DNA of 22,161 bases from a virus, in the IMG/VR virus record IMGVR_UViG_3300021335_000103, positions 1 to 22,161 of that record; one strand, 5' to 3'. Made by a program: the position numbers and the translations under genes. The stretch's first letter is position 1, and each line of letters opens with the position of its first letter. Of this stretch, positions 6,506-16,300 are shown in pieces. Under the pieces are notes generated by a model. The model saw only the letters and a list, made by a program, of their open reading frames with translations, did no database searches and was not told the origin of the DNA.

Positions 6506-7651
6506 ATGGCTTTAACTAATTTCGGTATGCTCACTGGCGACCAGTTACAGACTTGGTCCCGTGATTTCTGGCGTGTTGCCCGCAACATGTCTTTCGTCAA
6601 CCAGTTCGCAGGAACTGGCCAAAACGCTCTCGTTCAGCGCGTAACTGAACTCACTAAGTCAGAGAAAGGAACCAAGGCGAACATCACCTTGCTTGCTGAC
6701 ATGACTGGTGACGGTATCACCGGTGACAACACTCTGGAAGGCAACGAAGAAGCACTCCGCGCCTACGATATCACTATCGAGTTGGACCAGCTCCGATTCG
6801 CTAACCGTATCGCTGGCCGAATGGCTGACCAGAAGACTGTAGTTAACTTCCGTGAGCAGTCTCGCGACGCTCTTGCTTATGCAATGGCTGACCGTATGGA
6901 CCAGCTCTCGTTCTTGACGCTCTCTGGTGTTGCATACACGCACAAGACTAACGGTGGCCTTCGTGCTACTTCCGCAACCGCTGGTCACGAGTTGGTTGAC
7001 CTTGAGTTCGCATCTGACGTATCTGCGCCTACTGGCGATCGTCACCGTCGTATCTCAGGTACTAGCATCTCTGCTGGCGACACTACTGCTGTTACAGCTA
7101 CTGACAAGCTTGGCTACAAGCACATTGTTGAGCTGAAGGCATACGCTAAGGACAACTACATCCGTGGTATCCGAGGCGCTGGTAACGACGAGATCTTCCA
7201 CATGTTCGTTACTCCACAGCAAATGGCCAACCTGAAGCTCGATTCGGACTTCTTGGCTAACGTACGTAACGCTGGCGTTCGCGGTCAGGCTAACTCTCTG
7301 TTCTCAGGCTCTGCGAGCTTGATGGTAGACGGCGTCATGATCCACGAGTTCCGTCACGTATTCAGCACTGAAGGCGCTACCACTGGTACTTCTTCAAATG
7401 CTGGCGCGGCTGGCTACAAGTGGGGCGCAGATGCAGACGTAAGCGGAGCACGTGCTCTGTTCTGCGGTGCTCAGTCGCTCGCAATGGCTGATATCGGCCT
7501 CCCCGATATCGTTGAGGATACTTTCGACTACGAGAACCAAGCTGGTATCTCAATCGGCAAGATCTTCGGCCTTCGCAAGCCTAAGTACAACAGTGACGTA
7601 AGCGGATCAGTCCAAGACTTTGGCGTGATCTGTCTCGACACTGCGCAGTAA
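6506..7651 (+). CDS. Major capsid protein, N4 gp56-like family
   Basis: 381 residues, normal for the family. It forms the icosahedral shell. Residues 68-84 read GDGITGDNTLEGNEEAL, the signature region of N4 gp56-type capsid proteins, followed by an IELDQLRFANRIAG stretch. The C-terminal part has ALFCGAQSLAMA, then VEDTFDYENQAGISIGKIFG, and ends DFGVICLDTAQ, all typical of that family. There is no N-terminal propeptide or scaffold fusion, consistent with a separate scaffold gene at 4162. Start ATG 6506 has a strong GGAGG at 6495-6499 with a six-base spacer. A structured leader upstream and a strong hairpin downstream suggest expression as an abundant, separately tuned message. Confidence 0.93.
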   Translation: MALTNFGMLTGDQLQTWSRDFWRVARNMSFVNQFAGTGQNALVQRVTELTKSEKGTKANITLLADMTGDGITGDNTLEGNEEALRAYDITIELDQLRFANRIAGRMADQKTVVNFREQSRDALAYAMADRMDQLSFLTLSGVAYTHKTNGGLRATSATAGHELVDLEFASDVSAPTGDRHRRISGTSISAGDTTAVTATDKLGYKHIVELKAYAKDNYIRGIRGAGNDEIFHMFVTPQQMANLKLDSDFLANVRNAGVRGQANSLFSGSASLMVDGVMIHEFRHVFSTEGATTGTSSNAGAAGYKWGADADVSGARALFCGAQSLAMADIGLPDIVEDTFDYENQAGISIGKIFGLRKPKYNSDVSGSVQDFGVICLDTAQ

Positions 7652-7658
7652 GACAGGC

Positions 7659-7680
7659 AAGCCCCTCTTCGGAGGGGCTT
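7659..7680 (+). terminator. Strong UUCG-loop hairpin after the capsid gene
   Basis: A perfect nine-base stem, AAGCCCCTC / GAGGGGCTT, closes a TTCG tetraloop with the extra-stable C(UUCG)G geometry. It begins eight bases after the capsid stop and is followed by ACTTCTTCT, a weak T-rich tail. It can act as a partial terminator or as a 3' block to RNA decay that keeps capsid mRNA high relative to downstream genes. The next gene starts 20 bases later with its own good ribosome site. Confidence 0.85.
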
Positions 7681-7700
7681 ACTTCTTCTAAGGAGAAAGA

Positions 7701-8051
7701 ATGAAGGTAATTAGCGAACAGGATCTCCGTATCGCGTTGACCTCTGGAGCAGTTGTTTTGTTTCAGGCGGGTGTAGAGCGCGAGGTAGCGGAAGAGATTG
7801 GTTTGATGGCCATGCAAATGGGCGCAAAGCAAGTTGAAGGTCGGGTAGAGGTCGTAGCTGATGAAGACTACGAAGAGCCTGTAGGTACCGACGAAGTCGT
7901 CGTTGTGATGCAAGAGCTGATCAAGGACGGTGACCCACAGAATTTTAAAGCCGATGGCACCCCCAAGGCTGCTGTCGTCAACAAGGCCGTAGGGCGTACT
8001 GTCCCAACAGACGAGCGTCTCGCTGCTTGGGAAACGGCCCTAAACTCGTAA
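7701..8051 (+). CDS. Small head-associated protein, function unknown
   Basis: 116 residues, acidic in the middle. The N-terminal half (residues 1-50) looks like a small mixed fold with VVLFQAG and an EEIGLMAMQMGAKQV helix. The C-terminal half (about 70-113) contains MQELIKDGDPQNFKADGTPK, then AVGRTVPTDERLAAW. I have seen this second pattern in small proteins next to capsid genes in other phages, without a firm function. AGGAG at 7691-7695 with a five-base spacer supports the ATG. Its position right after the capsid gene is the usual place for a decoration or head-completion protein, which is inference only. Confidence 0.7.
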   Translation: MKVISEQDLRIALTSGAVVLFQAGVEREVAEEIGLMAMQMGAKQVEGRVEVVADEDYEEPVGTDEVVVVMQELIKDGDPQNFKADGTPKAAVVNKAVGRTVPTDERLAAWETALNS

Positions 8052-8060
8052 GAGGTAAAT

Positions 8061-8759
8061 ATGTCAGTCACAGTACAAAGTGTTATCGACCGCGTCCAAA
8101 CAACGCTGCAAGACACCACAGGTGTTCGCTGGCCAGTAGTCAGTGAGCTAGTGCTGTGGATCAATGACGCACAGAGAGAAATCGCTCTTTTAAAGCCAGA
8201 TGCATCAGCAAAGAACGAGACGGTAACTCTCGTAACAGGCACCAAGCAAACCATACCCAGTGGCGGCAACCGTTTGCTGCGAGCGGTACGAAACATGTCT
8301 GCTGCTTCTAATGGCACTGGTAAGCGATCAGTTCGGTTGGTTTCTCGCGAAGTACTCGATGCCCAGACACCTGACTGGCACGACCCCACGGTTGGCGGCG
8401 ATGCGGCACACACGTCCGTCATTAAGCACTACATATACGACGAGGCTAACCCCCGTAACTTCTACGTCTACCCCGGTGTTAGTGGTAATTCTTACCTAGA
8501 GATTATCTACTCTGCAAACCCTTCAGCGGTCGCGCAGTCAGATAACCTCGATATCCCCGACATCTATGCCAACGCTGTCATGAACTACGTTCTCTACATG
8601 GCATATATGAAAGACGCAGAGTACGCAGGTAACTCCCAGCGTGCTGCTAACCACTACCAGATCTTTACCGCGTCAGTGACAGGTAAAGGTCAGGTCGACG
8701 CTATAACTACACCAAACGTAGATCAGAACCGACCCGCGCCAACGACACCTATGGGGTAA
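8061..8759 (+). CDS. Head-tail adaptor-like protein (DUF6682-type)
   Basis: 232 residues. The N-terminal helical part includes VLWINDAQREIALLKPDA (31-48), followed by beta-rich sequence with NRLLRAVRNM and the Tyr-rich NFYVYPGVSGNSYLEIIYSA. A helical C-terminal half has DIPDIYANAVMNYVLYMAYM and an AGNSQRAANHYQIF segment. I recognise this arrangement from phage adaptor proteins annotated as DUF6682, which sit under the portal and join head to tail. AGAGG at 8051-8055 gives a good ribosome site. The following gene has a similar architecture, so the two may form stacked rings. The family match is from memory. Confidence 0.75.
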   Translation: MSVTVQSVIDRVQTTLQDTTGVRWPVVSELVLWINDAQREIALLKPDASAKNETVTLVTGTKQTIPSGGNRLLRAVRNMSAASNGTGKRSVRLVSREVLDAQTPDWHDPTVGGDAAHTSVIKHYIYDEANPRNFYVYPGVSGNSYLEIIYSANPSAVAQSDNLDIPDIYANAVMNYVLYMAYMKDAEYAGNSQRAANHYQIFTASVTGKGQVDAITTPNVDQNRPAPTTPMG

Positions 8760-8762
8760 AGC

Positions 8763-9452
8763 ATGGCTATAGCATATGAGTCCTTGCTGCCAGAGATCCT
8801 CCCGATGGTTCCGGGTTGTCCCGATACGCTGATTGAAAACAATGTTCGCTCAGCTGTTATCGAGCTTTGCGAGAAGACAGGCGTCTACCAAGCAGAGCTA
8901 GACCCCGTGACCACGGTTAACGGCATCTTTGAGTACGATCTTGAAGCGCCTAACCAGACCGCTGTGCACAAGATCATGTGGGTAGTTCACGAAGGTCGCG
9001 ATCTTGAGCCTATTAGCACTAATCTGCTGGAGCAGCGCAAGCCTAAGTGGCGCGATAGCAACTACTACGGTGAGCCTGAGTACTACGTAAAGCAGTCTCA
9101 GTCGATCTTCTGGTTGGTGCCAGTGCCCAACGAGACCAAAGCGTCATCGACAGTACTCCGTGTGCAGCTTAAGCCCACGCATCAGTCTACTGCGTGTGAC
9201 GACGATGTAATGAACGACTATAGGGATGCAATTGTAGCGGGCGCTTTGTTCCGTCTGTTGCGCCTCCCAAGTAAAGACTGGACCGACTTCGCAGGAGCGC
9301 AAGTCTACGGGTCATTGTTTAACGAGCACCTTACTAACGCGGAGCGACGCGCTCGCCACGCTGATGAAGGTGTAGCTAGGAAGGTGAAGTACGGCGGTTT
9401 GTATGCACCGCTATCTAGGAAGAGAAATAGGTATGGAAGAGAAACGCGCTGA
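8763..9452 (+). CDS. Second head-tail adaptor-like structural protein
   Basis: 229 residues. It opens with LLPEILPMVPGCPDTLIENN (8-27) and continues into AVIELCEKTGVYQ, a helical start common in phage connector proteins. The middle is beta-rich (NGIFEYDL, IFWLVPVP, VLRVQLKPTH). A helical C-terminus has YRDAIVAGALFRLLRLPSKD then a WTDFAGAQVYGSLFNEHL helix. This N-helix, beta, C-helix plan matches adaptor or neck proteins of short-tailed phages and parallels the preceding gene. It starts three bases after that gene's stop. Its end overlaps the next gene by 20 bases with the start I prefer there. Function is inferred from fold-like pattern and position. Confidence 0.65.
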   Translation: MAIAYESLLPEILPMVPGCPDTLIENNVRSAVIELCEKTGVYQAELDPVTTVNGIFEYDLEAPNQTAVHKIMWVVHEGRDLEPISTNLLEQRKPKWRDSNYYGEPEYYVKQSQSIFWLVPVPNETKASSTVLRVQLKPTHQSTACDDDVMNDYRDAIVAGALFRLLRLPSKDWTDFAGAQVYGSLFNEHLTNAERRARHADEGVARKVKYGGLYAPLSRKRNRYGRETR

Positions 9453-9861
9453 CCCTGTGTTCGCGGACATACGCCGCGAGTGGGATTGGGTCAAGCCGGG
9501 GATAGAGGGCATCCTCGCTGAGGATAAGTACCTATCTTTTAGGCCAGAGGATGTATACGCCGCATGTATTAATGAGCAGGCGCACCTTTGGACCACGGAT
9601 GAAGGGTTTGTAGTCACTACAGGTGAGACAGATCCACACAGCGGAGAGCGGTCGTTACTGGTTTGGCTCGCCGCAGCGGTTTACCAAGGCCAAGGATTGG
9701 TCAGCGTGCATGAGGCGTTTTTCATGCGGATAGCCAAGGAGGCGGGTTACAGCAAGCTAACTGTTAGGTCACGGGTTCCGAAAATGCAGAACTACCTAAC
9801 AGAACTAGGGTGGGATATCGAAACAGTTGTTTATTCGAAGGACTTAGACGATGGGAAGTAA
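9433..9861 (+). CDS. Small protein in the T7 gp13 position, possible GNAT-like fold
   Basis: 142 residues from ATG 9433, which has AGGAAGAG at 9417-9424 and an eight-base spacer; an upstream ATG at 9403 would add ten residues but overlaps the previous gene by 50 bases. The sequence has a FRPEDVYAACINEQAHLW segment, then FVVTTGETDPHSGERSLLVW strands, a helix, and a C-terminal KMQNYLTELGWDIETVVYSK. The strand-helix pattern and the ending resemble acetyltransferase-like proteins that phages place beside their internal virion genes, such as T7 gp13. I see no clear acetyl-CoA loop, so catalysis is doubtful and an assembly role is more likely. The next gene starts inside its last codons. Confidence 0.6.
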   Translation: MEEKRADPVFADIRREWDWVKPGIEGILAEDKYLSFRPEDVYAACINEQAHLWTTDEGFVVTTGETDPHSGERSLLVWLAAAVYQGQGLVSVHEAFFMRIAKEAGYSKLTVRSRVPKMQNYLTELGWDIETVVYSKDLDDGK

Positions 9862-10504
9862 GCCGAAACAACAAGACTACGAAGCGTCTGACGCAGAAAA
9901 AGCGTCAGCGTCGGTCGCAATGGCTGAGTACCAGTACTTCAAAGAGAAGTACGACCCGTTACTCACCCAAATGCGTGATCAGTCCATGACCGAAGACGTG
10001 TCTTCAGGTCTGCGAGGCCGCGCGAATGCGGACACCATGCAGGCGCTCACATCTCAACCAAACTACCGACAGACACAGAGCACAACCGCCACTGGTGATA
10101 TGGCACAGGCTTATCAAGGACAGTTAGGCGTCGCGAATACGAATGCTAAAAACGTCCAGAACCAGATGAGAACCAACGTGTTGGGCACCGCGCGAGGACA
10201 GGCAGCAGATGCACAGAGTGGCATGGCGCAGGCATCTCGTCTTGCAACCTCTCAAGCGCTGGAGCGAGCGAGGGCGAAGCAGCAGGTAGCACAGGCTAAG
10301 TTCAATGCTGCGGGACAGATCGCGGGTGCTGCACTTATGCAAGGGTTCGAAAACATGGGAACTAAAGGCGAGAAAATGGCCGGGGATGGTATGGGGCCAC
10401 CCGAGGAAGTAAGCGGCGGGTTTTTTAGTCCAGTTGACTCTAGTGGACAGAAGGTCAGCGGTTTAAAAAATCGTCTTGGCTTCTCAGGATTCTTTGGAGG
10501 TTAA
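9851..10504 (+). CDS. Internal virion (ejection-type) protein 1
   Basis: 217 residues, overlapping the preceding stop by 11 bases. It is rich in Gln, Ala, Met and Ser. The N-terminal 55 residues form charged helices (EKASASVAMAEYQYFKEKYD), residues about 85-165 are a long Ala/Gln helix (GMAQASRLATSQALERARAK, then QQVAQAKFNAAGQIAGAALM) and the C-terminus is Gly/Phe-rich, ending GFSGFFGG. This resembles the small internal proteins ejected by T7-like and related podoviruses, with a helix ending in a mildly hydrophobic AGQIAGAALMQGF patch. It opens a run of four tightly packed genes of similar character. The role is inferred from composition and order. Confidence 0.55.
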   Translation: MGSKPKQQDYEASDAEKASASVAMAEYQYFKEKYDPLLTQMRDQSMTEDVSSGLRGRANADTMQALTSQPNYRQTQSTTATGDMAQAYQGQLGVANTNAKNVQNQMRTNVLGTARGQAADAQSGMAQASRLATSQALERARAKQQVAQAKFNAAGQIAGAALMQGFENMGTKGEKMAGDGMGPPEEVSGGFFSPVDSSGQKVSGLKNRLGFSGFFGG

Positions 10505-10506
10505 TT

Positions 10507-11235
10507 ATGGTCATGTCACCTAACACAAGCATGGCACTACCGCCCGATTACATTAAGGACAGAGGCGTGGTTGGTCCTAACCCCCCCGGTACTGCGGGTG
10601 TAAAACCACTACCACCCGGCAAGACTGGCGGCGGCTTGGGTGGTGCTGCTTACAGAGGCCGAGGTGGCCGTGGCCAAGGACCGGGCGTCTATCAAAACTT
10701 TGGATCGACTGCTGGTCTTCCTACAGTCACAGACCCCGATAAGACGTACGCCCAGATCACACGCAACGAATATCTCGACTACGTCAACAACTATCGAGGT
10801 TTTGAAGAGCAGCTCATTGAGCAGGCGCAGAATGACACCAGTCTTATTGATCAGGCTCGCGAGGACGTTGGAGTAGCCCAAGGCTTAGCAGCAGGCATCT
10901 CTTCTAGAAACGCTTCACGCTACGGCGCTTCTTTAACGCCTGCACAAATGCAGCAGCAAGAGCGGCAGCTACAGCGAGCAAACACACTTGGCGGCATCCA
11001 GTCTGTAAACGACGCCCGAATCGCTCAACGAGAAGCGAATACACGTTTGTTAGGAGATCTCATCAATATTGGCCAAGGCGTAAACCGATCGTCTCTTGAC
11101 CAGATGGGCGCAGCTGCGGCTGATGCGACACAGCGTAAGAACGCTTACTCAGCAGCTAAAGCTCAGTCTCGCGCCAACACATACTCAACGATTGGTAGCC
11201 TCGGTGCGATGGCTATCATGGCGTTCGCGTTTTAA
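10507..11235 (+). CDS. Internal virion (ejection-type) protein 2
   Basis: 242 residues. Residues 20-70 are Gly/Pro-rich and disordered (PGKTGGGLGGAAYRGRGGRG). From about residue 80 it is helical, with Gln/Ala/Arg-rich segments (LTPAQMQQQERQLQRANTLG). It ends in a hydrophobic segment SLGAMAIMAFAF that could insert in a membrane. GGAGG at 10496-10500 with a six-base spacer fixes the start. Its composition resembles the flanking genes at 9851 and 11245, so it is probably part of the same set packaged in the capsid and released at infection. No specific family is recognised. Confidence 0.5.
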   Translation: MVMSPNTSMALPPDYIKDRGVVGPNPPGTAGVKPLPPGKTGGGLGGAAYRGRGGRGQGPGVYQNFGSTAGLPTVTDPDKTYAQITRNEYLDYVNNYRGFEEQLIEQAQNDTSLIDQAREDVGVAQGLAAGISSRNASRYGASLTPAQMQQQERQLQRANTLGGIQSVNDARIAQREANTRLLGDLINIGQGVNRSSLDQMGAAAADATQRKNAYSAAKAQSRANTYSTIGSLGAMAIMAFAF

Positions 11236-11244
11236 GGGGGCGGT

Positions 11245-13305
11245 ATGGCACTCGGTGATTTTGGTGGTGGTTTACTTGCAGGTATGCAGGGTGCCCAAGC
11301 GTTTGCTCAGCAGCGACGCGATAATAAGTACCGGCAAGATGTACTGGAGTTCGATCGTCAGAAGCAGCAGGAGAACATTAGGCAGTTCAACGAGTCTATA
11401 AAAATCGATCAACAGAACGCTGACACCAACTCTAGGTTAGCGACCGTTTCTGAAGGCAACTTAGAAATATCCCAAGCAGCAGAAAAAAGAACTGCCAGAG
11501 ATGACGCGCGCAATCAAGACACTCAACGGGCAGGTGACTACTATGTCCGTGCCGGTAAGCTTGGGTACGTTTCGGCGCAAGACCACACTAAGTTGGACGA
11601 AAAAGTTCTTGCTGGGGGGTTAGCCGCCGGGGATAGGAACGCCGATCAGTTCGCGCTAGATGTCCTTGAGAATGGTTCATTGCCTCGTCCTGAAGGGTTC
11701 AGATACACAGAAATACGCAGAGATGAAAACGGCGGCATAAGCGTCGTGGGTGAGTATGAAGATGGCACGATGGGTGTTCTTACCGAGAGAGGCACTATCG
11801 AAGCGTCCGACACAGTCGTAGTTCTAACCCCTGAGCAGGCTGCAAAGGCTATATCAGACGAATGGGTGACCTACCGTGTCATAGAGGGGGCACAAGGCAG
11901 AGCTGGCGCTGCTTATATGGCGCAGATGGGGGTTAATGACGCAGACATTAATGCTGCAAATGCCGCTGCAGATGCACAAGCCATAGTTACTACACAGATT
12001 GATGCGCAGGGTGACCCCGCAGCGTCAAGAAGCTTTCGTAATCTACTAGCCTCAGCAGAGACGGAGGAAGAAAAGAGACTTCTTGTACGGCAGACAGCTG
12101 AAGACTTTGGGATTGATATACCTGATGCGGAGCCTGATGACAGCACTCGCTTTAGTGGGCGGGTCAAGACGCTTCAAGACGCGATCACTCGCCTGACCAA
12201 CCGAAGGGCCACTACTAAGTCAGCTCCTGCTAAACAATCAATAGACCTCGAAGTCGACAAACTTCGAGAAGAGCTTGCGACTCTGCAGCAAGAAGAAGCG
12301 AATATTCGGACTGCACGCGGCACCGCAGGCAAAACACCTGTCATGGATACTGACGCTTGGAACGACTTCGAACAGTCCGTTATCACACGCGTAGACGGGC
12401 TGTCCCCAGAGGAATTAGACGCTCTAGTAGATTCTGGTGAGCTGAGACTAACTTCATCGCAGATCAGTGCGATGGGTCAGCGCATGCAAGAAGCTGGCGT
12501 AGAGAAAATATCAGATATCGCCAAGCTGCCTACTAGAGAGCAGTTGGCCGCAAGAGCTTTGCTGTCAGTCGTTGCACCTGATGATAAGGCCCGCGAACGC
12601 GCACGCGCAGAGATGAGTAACCTGAAGAGTTCAGGTCGCGCCGACGCGTCCGAATCTGATTTGTATAAGGCAGAGACTGATCGTATCAAAGCAAACGCGA
12701 GCGAAGTTAGCGCTTTAGCAGCCCTGAATAATTCACGTACCAGCTTTGCTAAGTACGTTGATGGGATCGATAAGGACGGAAACACACGACTCTACCGTGC
12801 GGGACAGCTTGCAAAAGAAGCGCTGGAGAGTATGACGACTCGATTCCGAGACCCTGAGCGCGCTGATCAACCGAACAAAAATTGGCGGTCGGCGCTGCAA
12901 GGGTTCAATGACGACCTATCTGTGATTCAAGTTCAGTCGGCTCAGTTTCAAAATGACCCGCAGGCAATGGCCTTGATTAACGAGTCGATAAACGCAGGTC
13001 TTAGTACTGCCATCGCGACGTTTGTTCAGTTCGGGCCAAGCGCTGGTTTTGGGGCACGACTGAAGTCGTTCTTCTTGGACGATGCAAACCCACAGGGTAC
13101 AGACTTCGATCTATCACGTGTCCGCGTAGATGACCCTGAAAACCCCACAGAGTTTATTTACCTGTCATACGCCACCGATGCAGATGGGAACAGAACAGGA
13201 GAGCAACAAGGCAAGCGAGTGAAGATCAGCGACTTCGAAAAGCTAGGTAAGCGCCTTTCGGATCGCGTCAAGCAGGCAGCGATCGCGAATACGCAAAATG
13301 GCTAA
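11245..13305 (+). CDS. Internal virion (ejection-type) protein 3, large helical
   Basis: 686 residues. The start MALGDFGGGLLAGMQGAQAF, a Gly/Ala amphipathic helix, followed by a Gln/Arg/Asn-rich helix, is common in podovirus internal proteins. The rest is mostly helical and charged, with a likely coiled coil near residues 305-360 (RLTNRRATTKSAPAKQS, then EVDKLREELATLQQEEANIR). No enzyme motif is visible. The start has GGGGGCGG just upstream. Its end overlaps the next gene by eight bases, so the two are probably translated in coupled fashion and act together, like the T7 gp15-gp16 pair. That comparison is by position and size, not by sequence similarity I could verify. Confidence 0.6.
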   Translation: MALGDFGGGLLAGMQGAQAFAQQRRDNKYRQDVLEFDRQKQQENIRQFNESIKIDQQNADTNSRLATVSEGNLEISQAAEKRTARDDARNQDTQRAGDYYVRAGKLGYVSAQDHTKLDEKVLAGGLAAGDRNADQFALDVLENGSLPRPEGFRYTEIRRDENGGISVVGEYEDGTMGVLTERGTIEASDTVVVLTPEQAAKAISDEWVTYRVIEGAQGRAGAAYMAQMGVNDADINAANAAADAQAIVTTQIDAQGDPAASRSFRNLLASAETEEEKRLLVRQTAEDFGIDIPDAEPDDSTRFSGRVKTLQDAITRLTNRRATTKSAPAKQSIDLEVDKLREELATLQQEEANIRTARGTAGKTPVMDTDAWNDFEQSVITRVDGLSPEELDALVDSGELRLTSSQISAMGQRMQEAGVEKISDIAKLPTREQLAARALLSVVAPDDKARERARAEMSNLKSSGRADASESDLYKAETDRIKANASEVSALAALNNSRTSFAKYVDGIDKDGNTRLYRAGQLAKEALESMTTRFRDPERADQPNKNWRSALQGFNDDLSVIQVQSAQFQNDPQAMALINESINAGLSTAIATFVQFGPSAGFGARLKSFFLDDANPQGTDFDLSRVRVDDPENPTEFIYLSYATDADGNRTGEQQGKRVKISDFEKLGKRLSDRVKQAAIANTQNG

Positions 13306-16300
13306 GTCGTATATTGAAAGCCTATTTGATGACATTGACCCAAATGTAAGTAGCGGCGTTAGGGGGCCGCGTCTCGCAAGCCCAACTCCCACAGGCGTCG
13401 GCGAAGTATTTGGGGCTGGTGTTAAAAGCGGCGCAGAAGGGCTTGCTGCTGATACTGAATACTTCAAGGCGCTGTACAACACTCTAACCGGAGACGACGA
13501 AGCAGCTGCAGCAAACGTACGCAGAGCACGAGTCACGGAGCAGGCAGCAGCAGCCCCCCTTCAAAATGTAGAGACCTTCGAAGAGTTCTTAAACGAGCCT
13601 ACCCTGACGGGTTTTGTGACACAGGTAGCTAAGTCGACGGGACAGCTTCTCCCCAGCGCTGTTAGCAGCATTTCTGGAGCAGGCGTCGGCGCAATTGCAG
13701 GACGCGCTGCGTTTTCGCTGGGCGGTAAAAAAGCGGTAGAGAAACTCGTTAAGGATTCAGTGGAGCGGACGGTTAAAGGCGTAGCCGACCCAGACGAAAA
13801 AGCTATCGCAGAGGCTTCTTATAATTATATGAAGCGCGGTGCTCTGGGCGGCGCTTTTGGCGCTGAATACGTACCACTGTCTGGCTCTAACCTATCTGAA
13901 GCACTTGACTCGGGTAGAGAGCTAGACACGGGTAACGCCATACGGGCGGCAACAGTCGGCGTCCCGCAAGCGGCTATTGGAGTAGGCGGTGAAGCAGCTT
14001 TACTCAAACTTATAGGTAATGTCGCTACAAAGCGAAGCGTTACGGACGGCGACATATTCGCCAATTTGGCGAAAGACATAGGTACTACCTCGCTAAAAGG
14101 CGCTGCGATTGAAGGCTCCACCGAGTTTGTGCAGGAAGGGATTTCTGTAATCAATCGTATGTCGATGGACGACACGTTCGATGCCGAGCAAGCGCAGCTC
14201 CGTTTGGCAGAGTCTGCGTTTGCAGGTTTCTTCGGCGGGGGAGCAGCCGGAGGCGTGGCTGGTGGGGTAGTGCCAGTGGTTAGAGCAGCCGCGCCCGCTG
14301 CAACACGTGCCGCTGATGCAGCCATAGACAAGACGGCGAATGTAGTCGACAAAGCTAAGCGCATGCTTGATGAGGCACGCGGCCAAAGAGTAGAAGAGGC
14401 GATTGTACGAGAGCAGTCTAATTCTGCTGGCTACAATGAGACCAGCCCAGAGCCTGCTTCTGATATAAACGCTCAGCTAAACGCGATGGTAGACCCCACT
14501 AGCGAAAAGAAAGCAGTGTGGGTTGCTGGTAATGAAGCGCAGTACAGCGCGCGTACCAATAAAGTGACGCCTGTCGAAGTGAATGGTAAGTCAGCGTTTG
14601 CTGCATTCGTTCCCGGCAGAGGCACGATCATATCCACGAATAAAGACGTGGTGAGCGAAGTGGTTGCTGGCCAAGCGTCGGACGCCGTGGTTGGCGCGGC
14701 TCTTGGCTACTCAAATACTAAGGACTACGGTAACGCGACGTTAGTCGCACGTGCTACCGATTCTGAAGGCAACATTGTTTCTGAAGAACTGACCACTGCT
14801 GAGAACGCAGCGGAGGCACTGGCTGCAGCACGCGGGTTAGCCCCGGAGGGCGGTAGTGCGACTATTGTAGATGCGCAGCAAGCTCTCGAAGAGCGCGCCA
14901 AGAAGGTCAACAAAGAAGCGAAGGTCAACCCTGTTGACGACGATCCTGACTCGTTCGAAGAGGCTGATCCTAACGAAACGCCTACTTTTGGCTCTGAGTT
15001 TGAAGAACTCAGCGCAATGCGCGACGAGATGCAGAACACGCAGGAAGTTGAAGGAGAGCGTGTTGAGTCTGGTAGGTACGGAGCGAAACAGAATCCGACG
15101 CAGACGTTTGATAATGAGGCAGATGCTCGACAAGAGTATGCCGACGAGTTCGGCGAAACAGACTTTGATGCAGAAGACATGCAGGGCGTAACTGCTGGGG
15201 CGTTAAAAGCAGCAGCACGCGCGAGTCGAGAGAACCCTAACGCCGTTATTGAGCTTGTAAAAGAGGGCAACGAGTTTGTTGTCTACAAAACTTTCTACGA
15301 CAAGCTGTATGCCGATGGCCCCGGTCGGAAGTTCACGCTACCAGAGTTCTTGGAGGCACAAGCAAGGCGAGCAGCCAAAGCTAAACCTAATAGGCAGAGT
15401 GTAATTGTTGAGCGCCCAGACGGTACAAAGATGCGTGCCAGCCTTGTGTCTTTGGTCAACGCTGGTCGTCGTTTAGTAGAGAACCGCGAGGGCAGCCGTT
15501 TCGAAGGTGAGCAGGGTCGAGCGGATATGCTAAAGCAAGGACTCTCAGAGATCCTTGCCGACTTAGCTATTGCTGGTTATGACGTAACAGACATGAACGG
15601 CGTGTCTCTGCTAAAACAAGCCAATTACACTAATGGCAAGTTCAATGGCCTCAATATGGTGGCTGGGCAGCTTGGCGACACCCAGTATCGCCTTAACTTT
15701 CTGCAAAGCGCACGTTTCGTAGAGACATCAAATGAGTCGGATGTAGCAGTTCGTCTTAAGTACAACGACGATAGAGGCGAGACCGTTGCAAAAGAGGTAC
15801 GAACCAGTTTCGACCAAGCCGAACAAGTCGCTGAGCAGTTGATGGCAGAAGGCGCAACTTTCGATCCAGAAAGGGCGAAAAATGGTTTCTATGTTGATCT
15901 TGGAGACCCACGTGACCGAGATCAGGGTGATGGTGATTTTGATATTCAACAAGAGTCCACTTTAGACGACGCAAGCCCAGAACCTAACCAGCGTTCGCGC
16001 GGTGGTGCACCGGCTAACTTAGGGCCAGCAAATCGGGCAGACGTAGAGGCCGCTCAGTCTACACCGGAGCCTGAAGTAACTCCTGAGCCTGCACCCGAAG
16101 CACCGACGAGAGACCCATCTAAGTTCGGTGACCCGATGGTCAACTCCTCTATAGATCAGCTGCTAGAGCGGCTGAAGATGAAAGAGGCACCGCGCGTATT
16201 TAACTTTAGCCGCCTCAGTGAGATGACAGACGATCAGCTCAGGGCAGCTGTTGGAGATCAAGACTTCCCTGCCGCGAAACAGATCGTCGAGCGGATGAAG

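Noticed and set aside
9403-9432. Upstream ATG for the gp13-position protein
   Set aside because: It overlaps the preceding gene by 50 bases without a ribosome site, whereas ATG 9433 has AGGAAGAG at good spacing.
13825-14364. Minus-strand open frame of 179 codons opposite the giant ejection gene
   Set aside because: Ala/Pro/Ser-rich shadow of the Gly/Ala-rich coding strand; no ribosome site or neighbours on that strand.
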